A DNA stretch of 64,000 nt. It comes from Papio anubis (taxonomy: Eukaryota > Chordata > Mammalia > Primates > Cercopithecidae). The notes beneath the pieces were generated by a model that ran no database searches, was not told the DNA's origin, and worked only from the letters and a program-made list of their open reading frames with translations. Shown here piece by piece: positions 10,739-21,774 of the stretch. The stretch covers positions 1-64,000 of the forward strand of contig NW_022161735.1 of NCBI RefSeq assembly GCF_008728515.1. Direction: 5' to 3'. Positions within the stretch are counted from its first letter, which is position 1; each line of letters opens with the position of its first letter. Position numbers and translations under genes: made by a program.

Positions 10739-11140
10739 CATACATTTGTTTGTTTTGTTTTTACCTGATCAGCATCCCTTTGGAAACCACCCCACCTACG
10801 CTGTATAATAATCTCATTTAAACCATGAGATTCTGGTGATTTTGTGATGCCCATCTCACTGCCCTTGCCTACCCAGGTGGAACATTATCTAGGGCTAGCC
10901 AATCAGAAAATACCATCTCTCTGGATACAGCAGAGCCAATCAATGTCTTTTGAGAAGAATTGAAATGAATAATAGGAGAGAAAGCATCTCTCTCTGCCAT
11001 TAAAAACTATGTAAGCCCAAAGCTTCTGGGGGCCATATTACGCTGCCATGTGAGAAAAGTCTGCTGGAATATGAAGTTTTTCTTCTGATGAAAATCAGAA
11101 CTGAGAACTAAAAATAGGAAAAAAGTCTGCTGGTAACATT
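10739..11140. mobile_element. Possible ancient LTR or DNA-transposon remnant
   Basis: Phrases such as GGGCTAGCCAATCAGAAAAT and CCATATTACGCTGCCATGTG recur in old mammalian LTR-like repeats. I cannot name the family. Confidence 0.3.
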
Positions 11141-11479
11141 TGTTCCATCACTTTAACCAATATATTTCACCTGTCCCTTTATATTTTTGTTTATTTTTGC
11201 AAAAGTTAGTTTGAATTTGATTTCAGTCATTCACTACTAAATGTATCCTGAGTAAGGCACTAACATTAAGACTTCTAATATGAATAAGAATCGCCAAGTA
11301 AACTGCATTAATCAGCTAAGAAGACTGTCCTTTATTTGAGAGTCTAGGATTGCTTGTTTGGAAACCACAGTATAATGACCATTTGCAGAGCCATATTTGT
11401 CATGCTATTTTGAAGGTTCATTAAAACACCAACTATGCAACTATTGACTAATCCTGTTTTCAGAATTGTGTGACAGAAT

Positions 11480-11960
11480 CTACCAAAGCTGATTATATGA
11501 GATGACCAAGCAATTCTATTCCTAGATGTATATCCAACACGATTGTGTAAATATGTGCAACAAAAAATATTCTCAAAGAAGATAATAACTGCCCTGTTCA
11601 TAAAGCCCTAAATTGGAAACAATCCCAACGATGACTATTGTAATATTCAAATGGTGGCATACTATATAGCAACAACATGTTTGTTGAGCAAAAGAAGCCT
11701 AATACAAAGAATATATACTGCATGGCTTAATTTATATGAAGTTCAAAACTAGGCAAAATTATGGTATTTGAAATCAGAATAGTGGTTATTTCTGGAGCAC
11801 AGGAAGAAAGGGCAAACGGTTTTCTGGGATGCTGGAGTTTCTTGATCAGAGTATTGGTTATAAAACTGTTCATTTTGTGATAATTATTATGGACTTATTA
11901 TCTGTGTACTTGTCTACATTTATATTTCAGTAAAAACAAAGTCAATATACAAAGATCAAT
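11480..11960 (+). mobile_element. Old L1 (L1M) 3' UTR fragment
   Basis: CAAGCAATTCTATTCCTAGATG, TGGAAACAATCCCAACGATG and a final CAGTAAAAACAAAGT follow the old L1M 3' end. It is plus strand and strongly diverged. Confidence 0.6.
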
Positions 11961-11986
11961 GTCATTCCCATATATCAACAATAGTT

Positions 11987-12288
11987 GGCCGGGCGCGGTG
12001 GCTCACGCCTGTAATCCCAGCACTTTGGGAGGCCGAGGCGGGCAGATCACGAGGTCAGGAGATCGAGACCATCCTGGCTAACATGGTGAAACCCTGTCTC
12101 TACTAAAAATACAAAAAATTAGCCGGGCATGGTGGTGGGCACCTGTAGTCCCAGCTACTTGGGAGGCTGAAGGAGGAGAATGGTGTGAACCTGGGAGGTG
12201 GAGCTTGCAGTGAGCCAAGATCGTACCACAGCACTCCAGCCTGGGCAACAGAGTGAGACTGTCTCAAAAAACAAACAAACAAACAAAA
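11987..12288 (+). mobile_element. AluY, full length
   Basis: It runs from GGCCGGGCGCGGTGGCTCAC through CACGAGGTCAGGAGATCGAG, with a tail of AAAC repeats. It is inserted in old L1-derived sequence. Confidence 0.92.
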
Positions 12289-12419
12289 GCCAATTAGACA
12301 CTGTATTTGGGGGAGAAAGGTACACTTTGTAAGAGTACTTTAGTATAAAACTAATCAGAATCATGTAATGCTTTTTGGAAAACTTCATTGAAGAGTATAA
12401 ATAAGACCTGAACAAATAG

Positions 12420-12840
12420 AAAGATATACATCACTTTCACAGATGAGAAGACGGTATGACAAAGGTGTCAATCCTACCCCAGATTAATTTATAAATTCCA
12501 TGCAATCCCAATAAAAATGCTTCTAAAATTCACATGGAAGAATAAATGTGCAAGAGAGCTAAAGCAAATTTTAAAAGAACAAATGCATAAGAATTCCTTT
12601 ATCAGATAAGAAATATTATAATATCATATTCAAGATGCCCCTAAATTCATATGAAAGAATAAATGAGCAAGAAGAGTTAGGGCAATTTTTTAAAGAACAA
12701 AGACAAAATATTCCTGATCAAACAGCAAGATATGAAAGTGTAGAAATTTCACAAGAATTCAAAGTCTAAAAATAGACTCATGTATTTAAGAACTTTTAGT
12801 CTATGATAAATGTGACACCAAGCAGCAGTCAGCCAGAAAT
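12420..12840 (+). mobile_element. Old L1 or HAL1 ORF2-like fragment
   Basis: GGTGTCAATCCTACCCCAGA and CATGCAATCCCAATAAAAAT correspond to the old L1 ORF2 segment usually reading VSILPQIYKFHAIPIK-like. A partial duplicate (AAGATGCCCCTAAATTCATA) follows. Reading frames are broken. Confidence 0.55.
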
Positions 12841-13523
12841 TATGTGTCCATGGTGAGGAGAACTAGAGCAGAGGCTCCCAACTCCCCTGGCCACAGACCA
12901 GTACCAGTCCGTGGCCTGTTAGGAACCGGGCTGCACAGCAGGGGTGGGCAGTGGGCGAGCGACAGAAGCTTCATGTGTATTTACTGCTGCTTCCTGTTGC
13001 TCACATTACTGTCTGAGTTCTGCCTCCTGTCAGATCAACGGTGACGAACGGTGACGTCAGATTCTCATAGGAGAATGAACCCTTTTGTGAACTACGCATA
13101 TGAGGGATCTACGTTGCATGCTCCTTATGAGAATCTAATGCTTGATGATCTCAGGTAGAGCTCAGGTGGTGATGCCAGCGCTGGGGAGTGGCTGCAAATA
13201 CAGATTAACAATAGCAGAGAGGTTTGACTGCACAGAGACCATAATAAATCAATTGCTTGCAGACTCATATCAAAACCCTATCAGTAAGTAGCAAGTGACA
13301 CTTAAGCTGCATCTGGTGGCAGGCTACATAGTGGCAAGTGAGTTGATGTACTTCAGTTTGTACAGCTGCAGCTGATGGCAGGTTTTAAGTCAGAATCTGA
13401 CGATTTTAGTTTGTGCCTGGCCCGCCCATTATCTTATTTACCACTTCCAGCCATGTCTCTTTCCTGCACCGTGCACTTTCTCAGTCACAGTTTTGGTAAG
13501 CCCATTAGCTAACCCTAGCCAAA

Positions 13524-15814
13524 ATGAGTAAAAAACAAACTTCGCTGGAGAGTTTCTTTGAAAAGGGAGAAAGATCCACGATGAGACTGCAGAAGACTTT
13601 AAGGCTGCCAACAAAAAGAAAGCTGCATTTAAAAGAAAATACCAAGAGTCCTACTTAAAATGCCAGTTCATTACAACAGGTGATTCACATTCTCCAAGCT
13701 CACTTTGTATAATATGTAGCAAGTGGCTGTGTAACAAACCCATGAAGCCTTCTAAACTGCTTTGTCACATGGAGACCAAGCACCCTGCATTAATACTAAG
13801 CCTTTGGAGTTTTTCAAAAGAAAACAATGTGAACATAAAGAATAGAAGCAATTATTGAAGGCTACCACTTCATCAAATGTATCTGCACTGGGAGCATCAT
13901 TCTTAGTGCCTAACCACTTTGCTAAAGCTAAGAAGCCCTTTACTATTGGTGAAGAGTTGATCCTGCCTGCTACTAAGGACATTTGTCATGAACTTTTAGG
14001 AGAGGCTGCAGTTCAAAAGGTGGCATGTGTTCCTCTTTTGGGTAGCACCACAACTAGATGAATAGATTAAATATCAGAGGATAATGAGGTACAATTGTTA
14101 GAAAGGATTAATGAGTCACCATGGTACACAATCCAGGTTGATGAGTCTACTGATGCTGACAACAAAGCAACAATGCTTTTTTGAGTATGATATATTTTTC
14201 AGGAGGATGTGAATGAGGATACATTATATGCACTTTTGTTGCCAACCAGCACCACAGCTGCAGAACTATTCAAGTCTTTGAATGATTACATATCAGGAAA
14301 ATGGAATCAGTCATTTTGCATCGGTATACGCATGGGTGAATCAGTTGCCATGACTGGATGGCATTTTGGTTTCACTAATCAGGTCAAAGAGGTCGCTTCT
14401 GAATGTGAGTCTATGCACCGTGTCATCCATACAGAAATGATGGCTAGTTGGAAAATGTCACCTGAAGTTAACAACATTTTGCAGTATGTGATTAAAATTA
14501 TCAACCATATTATACATGACCTTCACTCACATCTGTTTGCACAGCTCTGTGAGGAGATGGACGCAGAGCACACATGTCTTCTCTTATACACAGAAGTGAG
14601 ATGGCTTTCTAAAGGTAGATCACCGGCCAGAGTTTTCGAGTTAAGAGAGCTGCTGCAGAGATTTCTTTTTAGAAAAACAGTCACCATTGGCGGCACATTT
14701 CAGTGACACAGAATGGGTCACAAAACTTGCTTACTTGTGTGACGTATTCAACCTGCTCAATGAACTCTGTCACTTCAGGGAAGAACAACAACTGTGTTCA
14801 AGTTGGCAGATAAAGTGGCTGCTTTCAAAGCTAAACTGGAATCGTGGGGGTGACAAATGAACACTGGGATTTCTGACATTTCAAACATTAGCAGAGATTT
14901 TGAAAGAGACTGAGCCAGGGTCTTCTTTCTCCCAGCTGGTGCATGATCACCTATCTCAGCTTTCCAGAGATTTTGAGCATTACTTCCTGTATTAGTCAGG
15001 GTTCTCTAGAAGGACAGAACTAATGGAATATATATATACACATATATACATATGCACACATATATATACACATATATATATGTAAAGGGGAGTTCATTAA
15101 GTATTGACTCACACTATCACAAGGTCCCACAATAGGCCATCTGCAGGCTGAGGAGCGAGGAGAGCCAGTCCAAGTTCTAAAACTGAAGAACTTGGAGTCC
15201 GATGTTCGAGGGCAGGAAGCATCCAGTACAGGAGAAAGATTTAGGCTGGGAGGCTAGGCCAGTCTCTTTTCACATTTTTCTGCCTGCTTATATTCTAGCC
15301 AAGCTGGCAGCTGATTAGATTGTGCCCACCCAGATTAAGGGTGGGTCTGCCTTTCCCAGTCCACTGACTCAAATGTTAATCTCCTTTGGCAACACCCTCA
15401 TACACACACCAAGGATAAATAATTGTATCCTCCAATCCAATCAAGTTGACACTCAGTATTAACCATCACACTTCCCATCCACAAAAGACAGAATGGATCT
15501 GTGACCCATTTGTGAATAAGCCAGGTGAATCCACTTTGTCCATGCTAGAAGAGGATCAACTGCTTGATATTGCAAATGGCGGTGGCCTTAAAAGTATGTT
15601 TGAGACAACTTCAAATCTCCATACGTTCTCGATTAAAGTCAAGGCGGAATATCCTGAGATTGCCACAAAAGTACTGAAAAGTCTCCTTTCATTTTCAACA
15701 TCCTATCTTTGTGAGGCAGGATTTTCCGCAGTAACAGCAACCAAAATGAGATTACAGAATCCACTGGACATAAGGAACACACCTTGGATGTCACTGTGTC
15801 TCATCACCGTCTAG
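13524..15814 (+). pseudogene. Broken hAT transposase with BED finger
   Basis: The frame opens at ATGAGTAAAAAACAAAC (MSKKQTSLESFFEKGE) and soon shifts. A BED-type zinc finger is legible at 13706-13783: CIIC followed by HMETKH (C-x2-C...H-x4-H). The RNase-H-like transposase body is split into open segments at 13855-14061 (FTIGEELILPATKDICHELL) and 14209-14706 (LFKSLNDYISGKWNQ, LLLYTEVRWLSKGRS). After the LTR insertion the hAT C-terminal dimerisation segment remains open at 15446-15814 (LLSFSTSYLCEAGFSAVTAT). Stops, frameshifts and the LTR make it non-functional. The family moves by cut-and-paste. Related transposases have been domesticated as ZBED-type genes, but this copy shows no sign of repair. 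Confidence 0.85.
14988..15470 (-). mobile_element. Solo LTR (ERVL-MaLR-like) inside the hAT element
   Basis: The 483-bp element starts TGTATTAGTCAGGG and ends ACCATCACA. It is flanked by perfect 5-bp target duplications CTTCC (14983-14987 and 15471-15475), as expected for an LTR. On the minus strand it begins TGTGATGGTTAATACTGAG and has a degraded poly(A) signal (TTAATGAACTCCCC). No internal retroviral sequence remains. It contains a (TA)-rich stretch at 15029-15081. The family assignment is tentative. Confidence 0.75.
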
Positions 15815-15954
15815 TTGCAGGACTGTCTAGTTGCAGGAAAACAAGCTCAGGGCTCCCACTGATTCTACATTATGGTGAGTTGTATAATTCTACGTAACTA
15901 CAATGTTATAATAATAGAAATAAAGTGCAGAATAAATGAAACGTGCTTGAATCC

Positions 15955-16529
15955 TTAAGTATACACAGTCATATAATTCATAGAAGTATATACAACTTAA
16001 AAGCAGAGGCTTTTAAGTTGAAGACAGGTAAAACATGTTTTTAAAAAACACACAAAATAGTATTTTGCTATGAATACATAAAGATACATGTAAATGCAAA
16101 TAAAAAGAATTTAAAGAGTACACGCCGCATTGGTAATAGTGGAAAAATACCTACTCGGAGAAAAGAAATGGGACCAAGTATTTCTTCGCTATAACTAAAA
16201 AAAGAAAAAGAAAAAAAGGACAATATATATGTCGTTTGTGAATTTAACTTTTTAAATGACAACACTAAAAGGACAGAATGGATTAGTTAATATGCTGATC
16301 TGTGGTTATGGATGTTGTCTGGTTTGGAAACGTGGATTTAGAAGTCATCAGCACATAGATAAATTGCCCTGGGGAGGAGGAAGAAGGGAGGGGAGGCACA
16401 TTAATGTTAGGAGGGCCATGTAAAGTTATTTTCCAGTTTGCTGCATCACAAGCAGCAGTAGGGTTAAGTAACACAGAAACTGTTACGCCTCTTGCCTACA
16501 AGGTCCCTAGATACCAAGTTCGAATCGAC
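15955..16529. other. Intergenic/intronic spacer between Charlie and EID1 promoter
   Basis: About 570 bases, mostly AT-rich, with no recognised repeat or exon. It abuts the EID1 CpG island and could hold promoter-proximal elements. Confidence 0.45.
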
Positions 16530-17120
16530 GGAAACGTAGCTCAAAAAGCGACGCCCACACCCCGGGAAAAACATTGAGCTACGCCAACCACAGTGGCGCG
16601 CCAAGCAGGAGGCGGTACCTGAGGACCACGCCTGCGCGCGGGGTTACGCAAGCGCGCAGCCTTTGCGCACGCGCACAAACGCACGGCCGCGCAGCATCTA
16701 TCTTGCTGGAAGCTTTTTGCCAGAGGTTGAGCGGTTTGCATAATGTCGGAAATGGCCGAGTTGTCAGAGCTGTATGAAGAGAGCAGTGACCTGCAAATGG
16801 ATGTGATGCCTGGCGAGGGTGACCTACCGCAGATGGAGGTAGGCAGCGGGAGCCGGGAGCTATCCCTGCGTCCCTCCCGCAGCGGGGCCCCGCCACAGCT
16901 CGAGGAGGAAGGCCCAATGGAGGAGGAGGAGGCCCAGCCAATGGCGGCGCCAGAGGGGAAACGGAGCCTTGCTAACGGGCCCAACGCTGGGGAGCAGCCA
17001 GGCCAGGTGGCGGGCGCAGACTTCGAGAGCGAGGACGAGGGCGAGGAATTTGATGACTGGGAGGACGACTACGACTATCCCGAAGAGGAGCAGCTTAGTG
17101 GTGCCGGCTACAGAGTAGCA
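16530..17120 (+). promoter_or_regulatory. EID1: EID1 CpG island and promoter
   Basis: This is the only clearly CpG-dense stretch in the window. It runs from GGAAACGTAGCTCAAAAAGCGACG through the first 370 bases of the EID1 coding region, with clustered CGCG and GCGC steps. No TATA box is seen close to the ATG, consistent with a broadly expressed CpG-island promoter. The transcription start is probably between about 16640 and 16720, but I cannot fix it. Confidence 0.8.
16664..16675 (+). promoter_or_regulatory. NRF1-like palindromic site TGCGCACGCGCA
   Basis: TGCGCACGCGCA differs by one base from the NRF1 consensus TGCGCATGCGCA and lies 68 bases upstream of the EID1 ATG. A related CCTGCGCGCGGGG lies at 16631-16643. 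NRF1 motifs are common at TATA-less CpG-island promoters. Binding is inferred from the motif alone. Confidence 0.5.
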
Positions 17121-17309
17121 GCAGCTCTTGAAGAAGCCGACAAGATGTTTCTGAGAACAAGAGAAGCAGCCCTGGATGGCGGGTTTCAGATGCATTATGA
17201 GAAGACCCCGTTTGATCAGTTAGCTTTTATCGAAGAGCTTTTTTCACTGATGGTTGTCAATCGTCTGACCGAAGAACTCGGCTGTGATGAGATTATTGAT
17301 AGAGAGTAG
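16743..17309 (+). CDS. EID1: EID1, EP300-interacting inhibitor of differentiation 1
   Basis: This is an intact single-exon ORF of 188 codons. EID1 is a small nuclear protein that binds p300/CBP and inhibits their histone acetyltransferase activity, binds Rb, and holds back differentiation programmes such as muscle. The sequence fits: an N-terminal MSEMAELSELYEESSD, an acidic, disordered middle (about residues 93-118, EDEGEEFDDWEDDYDYPEEE), a conserved C-terminal helix region (HYEKTPFDQLAFIEELF), and an Rb-binding LxCxE motif LGCDE at residues 179-183. Human EID1 is 187 residues, as I recall it, with the same motif near 178-182. The first ATG (ATAATGTCG) lies just after a CpG-rich promoter. 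EID family genes are typically intronless. Here it lies antisense within an SHC4 intron, as in human. The frame shows no stop or shift, and I would annotate it as functional. Confidence 0.97.
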   Translation: MSEMAELSELYEESSDLQMDVMPGEGDLPQMEVGSGSRELSLRPSRSGAPPQLEEEGPMEEEEAQPMAAPEGKRSLANGPNAGEQPGQVAGADFESEDEGEEFDDWEDDYDYPEEEQLSGAGYRVAAALEEADKMFLRTREAALDGGFQMHYEKTPFDQLAFIEELFSLMVVNRLTEELGCDEIIDRE

Positions 17310-18199
17310 TTACATGCTGTTAAAAGAGGAGGAAACTACTTGAGGAGGGACCCAACTTTCCGCTATCTTTTGGGTTCATTCCAAATAGTTTTGTGCCATT
17401 GAAAAACTTGACCTTCAAAAAAATTTGTTTTTCAGAATAGAAGACAATAGGACAGTGACTGCACAGTTGTGAAAAAGGAGGAGAATCATTAAAGAAAAAG
17501 GAAAAAAGATTTTAAGACTGTTGAAATCTGTTATCAAGAATGTCCTAAAACACCTATGGCTTTGACTTTGTTATTGATCCAGATTATTTTCCTTGCATTG
17601 GGGAAAATATCTTTCGTATTTGTTTGCTGTAAAGATGGTTTTGCAAGAATAAGTCATGACCAAGACAAACTGCCAATACAAGAGCCCACTGATATTAATT
17701 ATATAATGAGAAAAAATGTATCCAACTAGGACACATATCTTTTGAGTTATTTGGACTGAAAGTTTAAGAAAACTTGGGAAATTCTATTTTGTGATCTAGT
17801 CAAGCCATAGTTATCAAAGGCTAAATTTTCAGTGTAAGATAAATGAAGTATTCTTCATTATTCCAAAAGGATGAGTAAACTCAAAGATGTATCACGTGTG
17901 CTCTGTATCTTAAGATGTGTTTCCAAGAGCGTCTGAAATTTTGTTTGTACATGTATCTTGATCATTTATAAAGCCACTGTGATCTATAAATCAAGAAAAT
18001 TCATTGTCATAACCATTTTTAAAAGTCAAAAATTAAGACATCTTTAATTAAAAACTTTCAAATCTAGACACTAAATGTGTGTGAATGTACAATGAAACCA
18101 TTGCTCACGCTGTTATATACTAGAGAAATTTTGTTTTGCTTGCTGTTTTAATTTGACAGGTGAAATACTTTAGTTGAACTTCATATTGTAAGAACTGTT

Positions 18200-18205
18200 A
18201 ATAAA
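18200..18205 (+). promoter_or_regulatory. EID1: AATAAA poly(A) signal, EID1 (proximal)
   Basis: AATAAA lies about 890 bases after the EID1 stop, in the context TTAATAAAAAG. It is a plausible proximal 3' end signal. Confidence 0.6.
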
Positions 18206-18371
18206 AAGTTGTCAAGTAAAAAGCCCTATATCTAAAAAGACTTTATGAACAGTTATTCTATCAACTTTTAAAGGTTTTAAACCTACCCAGAAATTACTTT
18301 GGTATCTGAAGTTTCCCTCTGTCTCCTCCTCTAATTAAGCTTGTTATTTGTTATGCACCAGCATTGGAGAT

Positions 18372-18377
18372 AATAAA
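18372..18377 (+). promoter_or_regulatory. EID1: AATAAA poly(A) signal, EID1 (distal)
   Basis: AATAAA is followed within about 30 bases by TGTTCTGTGTATTTTGTTTG, a GT/T-rich downstream element. That makes it the stronger of the two candidate EID1 3' end signals. Confidence 0.65.
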
Positions 18378-18400
18378 ATTTCTTGTTCTGTGTATTTTGT

Positions 18401-19559
18401 TTGGCTAATAATATTGCATACATACTTTATACTAGTTTTTATTGTATGTGTTAACCAGTATTAAGGGAAAATAATCCAGCTTCAGCTATCTAATTCACAA
18501 ATTAATTTCTGGAAATTAAACTTTGTAAATTAAGTTTTTGCCCTACAAGAATTTGCTGGTCTAGGAAAACCTGCCCTATCAATGAGTATGTTGCCATGGT
18601 TACCTTACTAAGATGCTGAGGTTCTAGGAGAGTAATGATTACATCAGAAGGCTATGTTCAGCAAAATGAGTGTATCAGCAGGTTTTATCATGATCAGTAA
18701 AAAGGTTCCAGATGCTTCTGCTCCATTATAGCAGTAAAGAACGAATATCCAATGCAACAGGACAATTCAGAGCCTTATTTATTTTATGGTCATCCTGCCT
18801 TTTGGGAGAGAGATCTGTAAAAGATAGGACTGTGACAAGGATGATCAGAATTGTTCAGACACTAGCTGGGTTGGGAGGGAGAGATGGTGGAAGTAAAGTG
18901 TTGGTTCTTAGACTTCTTAATCCTACCACTTCCACTGCTATCTCAATTAGCCTGTAGCTACGGTCAGATGAGTGTGGATAGATAATTAATTTCATGCGTG
19001 ATGTAAATTAGTTTGGATGGGGGTATGCTAGTGCACAATAAACTGGCTGGTTGTATTTACCTCCAGATGTTTATCTTTACTAGGAAAGGTAAACTCTTGG
19101 GAAAAAAAAATCTGACGTCCACAAACTAGAAGGTTGTGATTCTGTTTCTCTCTGGGACTAAGTAGGGCACAAGAGTTGGGGGTGGGAAACACTCCCTGTT
19201 ACATCTGAAGGCCCATCTTAGGGAGAAAAACCTGGGCTCTGCAATTGGCTCGGTTGTTTTTCAGTCTTAAAAATAGGCAGTAAGCTGAGAGACAATGAAA
19301 ATTGTAAATACTTATTTGTATTTATTGAGGATAGAAAATTAACATTTTAACACCCCTTTTAGGGGTGTAAAATCATTTGTATTTCCTTTACATGCAGTTA
19401 CCACAGACAAACCAGACTACTTGGTTAAAATTTGGGTTCTACTATTTGTTAGCTCAGTAACTGGGAAATTAATCTCTCGGGCTTGGGTCCTGAACTGAAA
19501 ATAGGGACAATTGGATGTACCTTACAAATTGTGAGGACTAAATGAAGATGTGTGTGAGA

Positions 19560-19599
<40 letters not shown>

Positions 19600-21770
19600 C
19601 TTCATTTAAGGGAACTAGAGAAAGGAGTTCTGGGGAAATTCTAACTGATTTTGCAAGATAGGGGATTTAAAGAAGCTTTTGAGTACACAGTGTGATTAGG
19701 GAGAGTTTTGCAAATTTATCCATATGTATTACAAATGTTCGCTTAGATCAGATATCCCATGTTGGCTATCTTCAGGCCACAGATCTATTTTGTTTGGTTC
19801 ATGCTTATAATTTTAAGAGACCAACATCTCAGTACAGAGATAGCAGCTAAAAATCTAGATTCTTACCTTTTTATTATTATTTTTTTAAAGTAAAAGATCT
19901 GGGAGCCTTTGACCTATAGACCTATGTAGCCAAAAACCAAACAGACAAAAAAGCAAACAAACAAACAAAAACATCTGATTCACCTTTAGACAAGGAAGGT
20001 GTTCTGTTTGCCAAGTGTCAGTGTTATCTCCCCAACATAGAGGCCAGGTAGCACTTGATATTTATCATTGGGCTTGCACCATTGTTTTTTCTTGTGTTTG
20101 CACAGCTTGCGTTACCTACTTGGCCTCTAAATATCTCAAGTTGCCTCTCCTTGTAGAGACTAAAGGATGTCTCAGTTTTTGCCTGTTTTACCTTAACTCT
20201 ATTACCCTTCTGAATTCAGTATCTGTTAGAGTTGTAGAAATCAGTAAAGAATTAGTGGGAGTGTGAGCTACTGAGACTGACGTTTTTGCTTGAGGCCCTA
20301 AAATACTATATTAAAGTATGTCAATAAAGTCTGTCGCTTGAATTTTGAAACAAGGAAATACCTATAACTTACCCTTGCAAAAGTGTATTTTCCCATCCTG
20401 AAATATGGTAATATTTAAAAATTGCAAGCATTACATGTTTAATATTTTCTGCCTCTGGAGGTTTGTAAAATATTTTCTGGGAACGAATGGTTATATTCTT
20501 GATGTTCTCAGTGACCAAAGATAAATGTGAACTATCTGTTCCATAAATGCTATCATCTATGAATATATCCATAAACTTGAACCTTTGTTTTTAGTCCAAA
20601 GTATATCTTAGAAATTAAGTGGGGATGGGGAAAGCATTAATATTTCTTTGTATTTATTTTAGAACTTCCAGTGGTAGCGTTAAGGATTTAATTAATCCTT
20701 TTCTTGTGCTGTATCCACAAAGTCTCTAATCTTCGCTGTGTTCATTTCTTAAACATTTTAGTTGCCTTTCTCACAAGACATAAAGCTTCTTGAGTTGAGG
20801 CCTCTACAGTGGCACATCTCTCCCACCTTCCAGCCATTTCCCCTAGGCCTGCAGAAAAGCTCAAAATAGTTACTAAAAATCAGCCCTCAGGTCTGAGATA
20901 AATGAGATCTTAACTTTGGTCCCCACTCCAGCAGTGGGCTGAATACAACCCCGTTCCATGGCACCAGTGCAGAAAAGATGTGGATTACTTTAAAAGGCAC
21001 ATCATATTACTACAGTTACTGGTAATGAAAATCACCCATTTTCCTCACCTCTGTTTTGCCTGAAAGGTTATGGATGGGTAGTAATACTTTGCCCTAAAGA
21101 AGGGTACTGAAGGGGAAAGAGAGACTGAGAATAAACTCTGCCCCACCACATACACCACAATCCCATTCTTCATAAATTCCTCATTCATTTCAGGAACCCC
21201 ACAGAAAGGGTCATCTTAAAAAATGATCATTAGATTCTACCCAAAAGGCTGTCATTATGATGGCTTCAGCTTTGCCCACTCTTCCTCCCTTACAAAACTC
21301 CGAGATAATCTGAGGGCTCCTCTACTTAGTGAGATTTCATAACTAAAAGCATTGAACTTTCGTAGTACCATCCGTGTGAATGAAAACTAAAAATAAATTT
21401 TGCATCTACATATGTACTGAAGTCGAAATGTCAGAATGACTGAATGAATGTTTTACCACTCATATGTGTCATGTCTTCCAAGCACAGCCCAAAATGTTAT
21501 GCTCTCTTTACACCAATAGCATCACCACTCTTGGAAGATCAACCAGGACCCAACTAGACAAGAATTTACTTGTAACTGTTTCATGTTAGCACTTTTCCTC
21601 TAAGGTGTTGTATACTACTGCTTAAACAGTGTATTTTATTCTGTTTTTTAATTTAGAAAATAAAATAGCCCTCAAAACCTGTACTTATATGTTACTGATA
21701 ATTTTATAATCTTATAATATGTTCTTCCTATTAAGTACTGAGTATATGAAAAGGTCTCTGAGAATATTTG
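18401..21770. other. SHC4 intron downstream of EID1, repeat-poor
   Basis: About 3.4 kb with almost no recognisable transposon apart from possible MIR traces near 19500 and a TG microsatellite. ORFs at 18712-18957 and 20015-20266 show no domain. A small hairpin (ACACCCCT/AGGGGTGT, 19350-19368) is seen. Confidence 0.5.
19539..19608. repeat. (TG)n microsatellite flanked by an 11-bp inverted repeat
   Basis: TAAATGAAGAT (19539-19549) and ATCTTCATTTA (19598-19608) are perfect inverted copies around about 48 bases of imperfect TG repeat. Confidence 0.92.
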
Positions 21771-21774
21771 AGTA

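Larger units (their letters stand above)
12869..15954 (+). mobile_element. hAT-Charlie DNA transposon (Charlie3-like), near complete
   Basis: The element starts at CAGAGGCTCCCAAC, a degraded hAT TIR, followed by the characteristic CCAGTACCAGTCCGTGGCCT and TTAGGAACCGGGCTGCACAG. Subterminal arms (GATTCTCATAGGAG near 13061 and CTCCTTATGAGAATCT near 13121) form an imperfect palindrome. The transposase gene occupies about 13524-15814. A solo LTR (14988-15470) interrupts it. The 3' end stops at about TGCTTGAATCC, so the right TIR seems missing. The family name is from memory. Confidence 0.82.
17310..18400 (+). other. EID1: EID1 3' untranslated region
   Basis: About 1.1 kb of AT-rich sequence after the TAG stop contains no recognisable transposon, unlike most of the window; that suggests constraint or recency. 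It ends around two AATAAA signals, so this stretch is most simply the EID1 3' UTR. Exact ends need transcript data. Confidence 0.75.

Noticed and set aside
13855..14706. A domesticated ZBED-like gene
   Set aside because: Stops, frameshifts and an inserted LTR break the frame, and there is no sign of introns or a promoter restoring it.
16541..16984. 147- and 120-codon antisense ORFs over the EID1 promoter and start
   Set aside because: They are mirror images of GC-rich EID1 sequence with no homology, splice or start context of their own.
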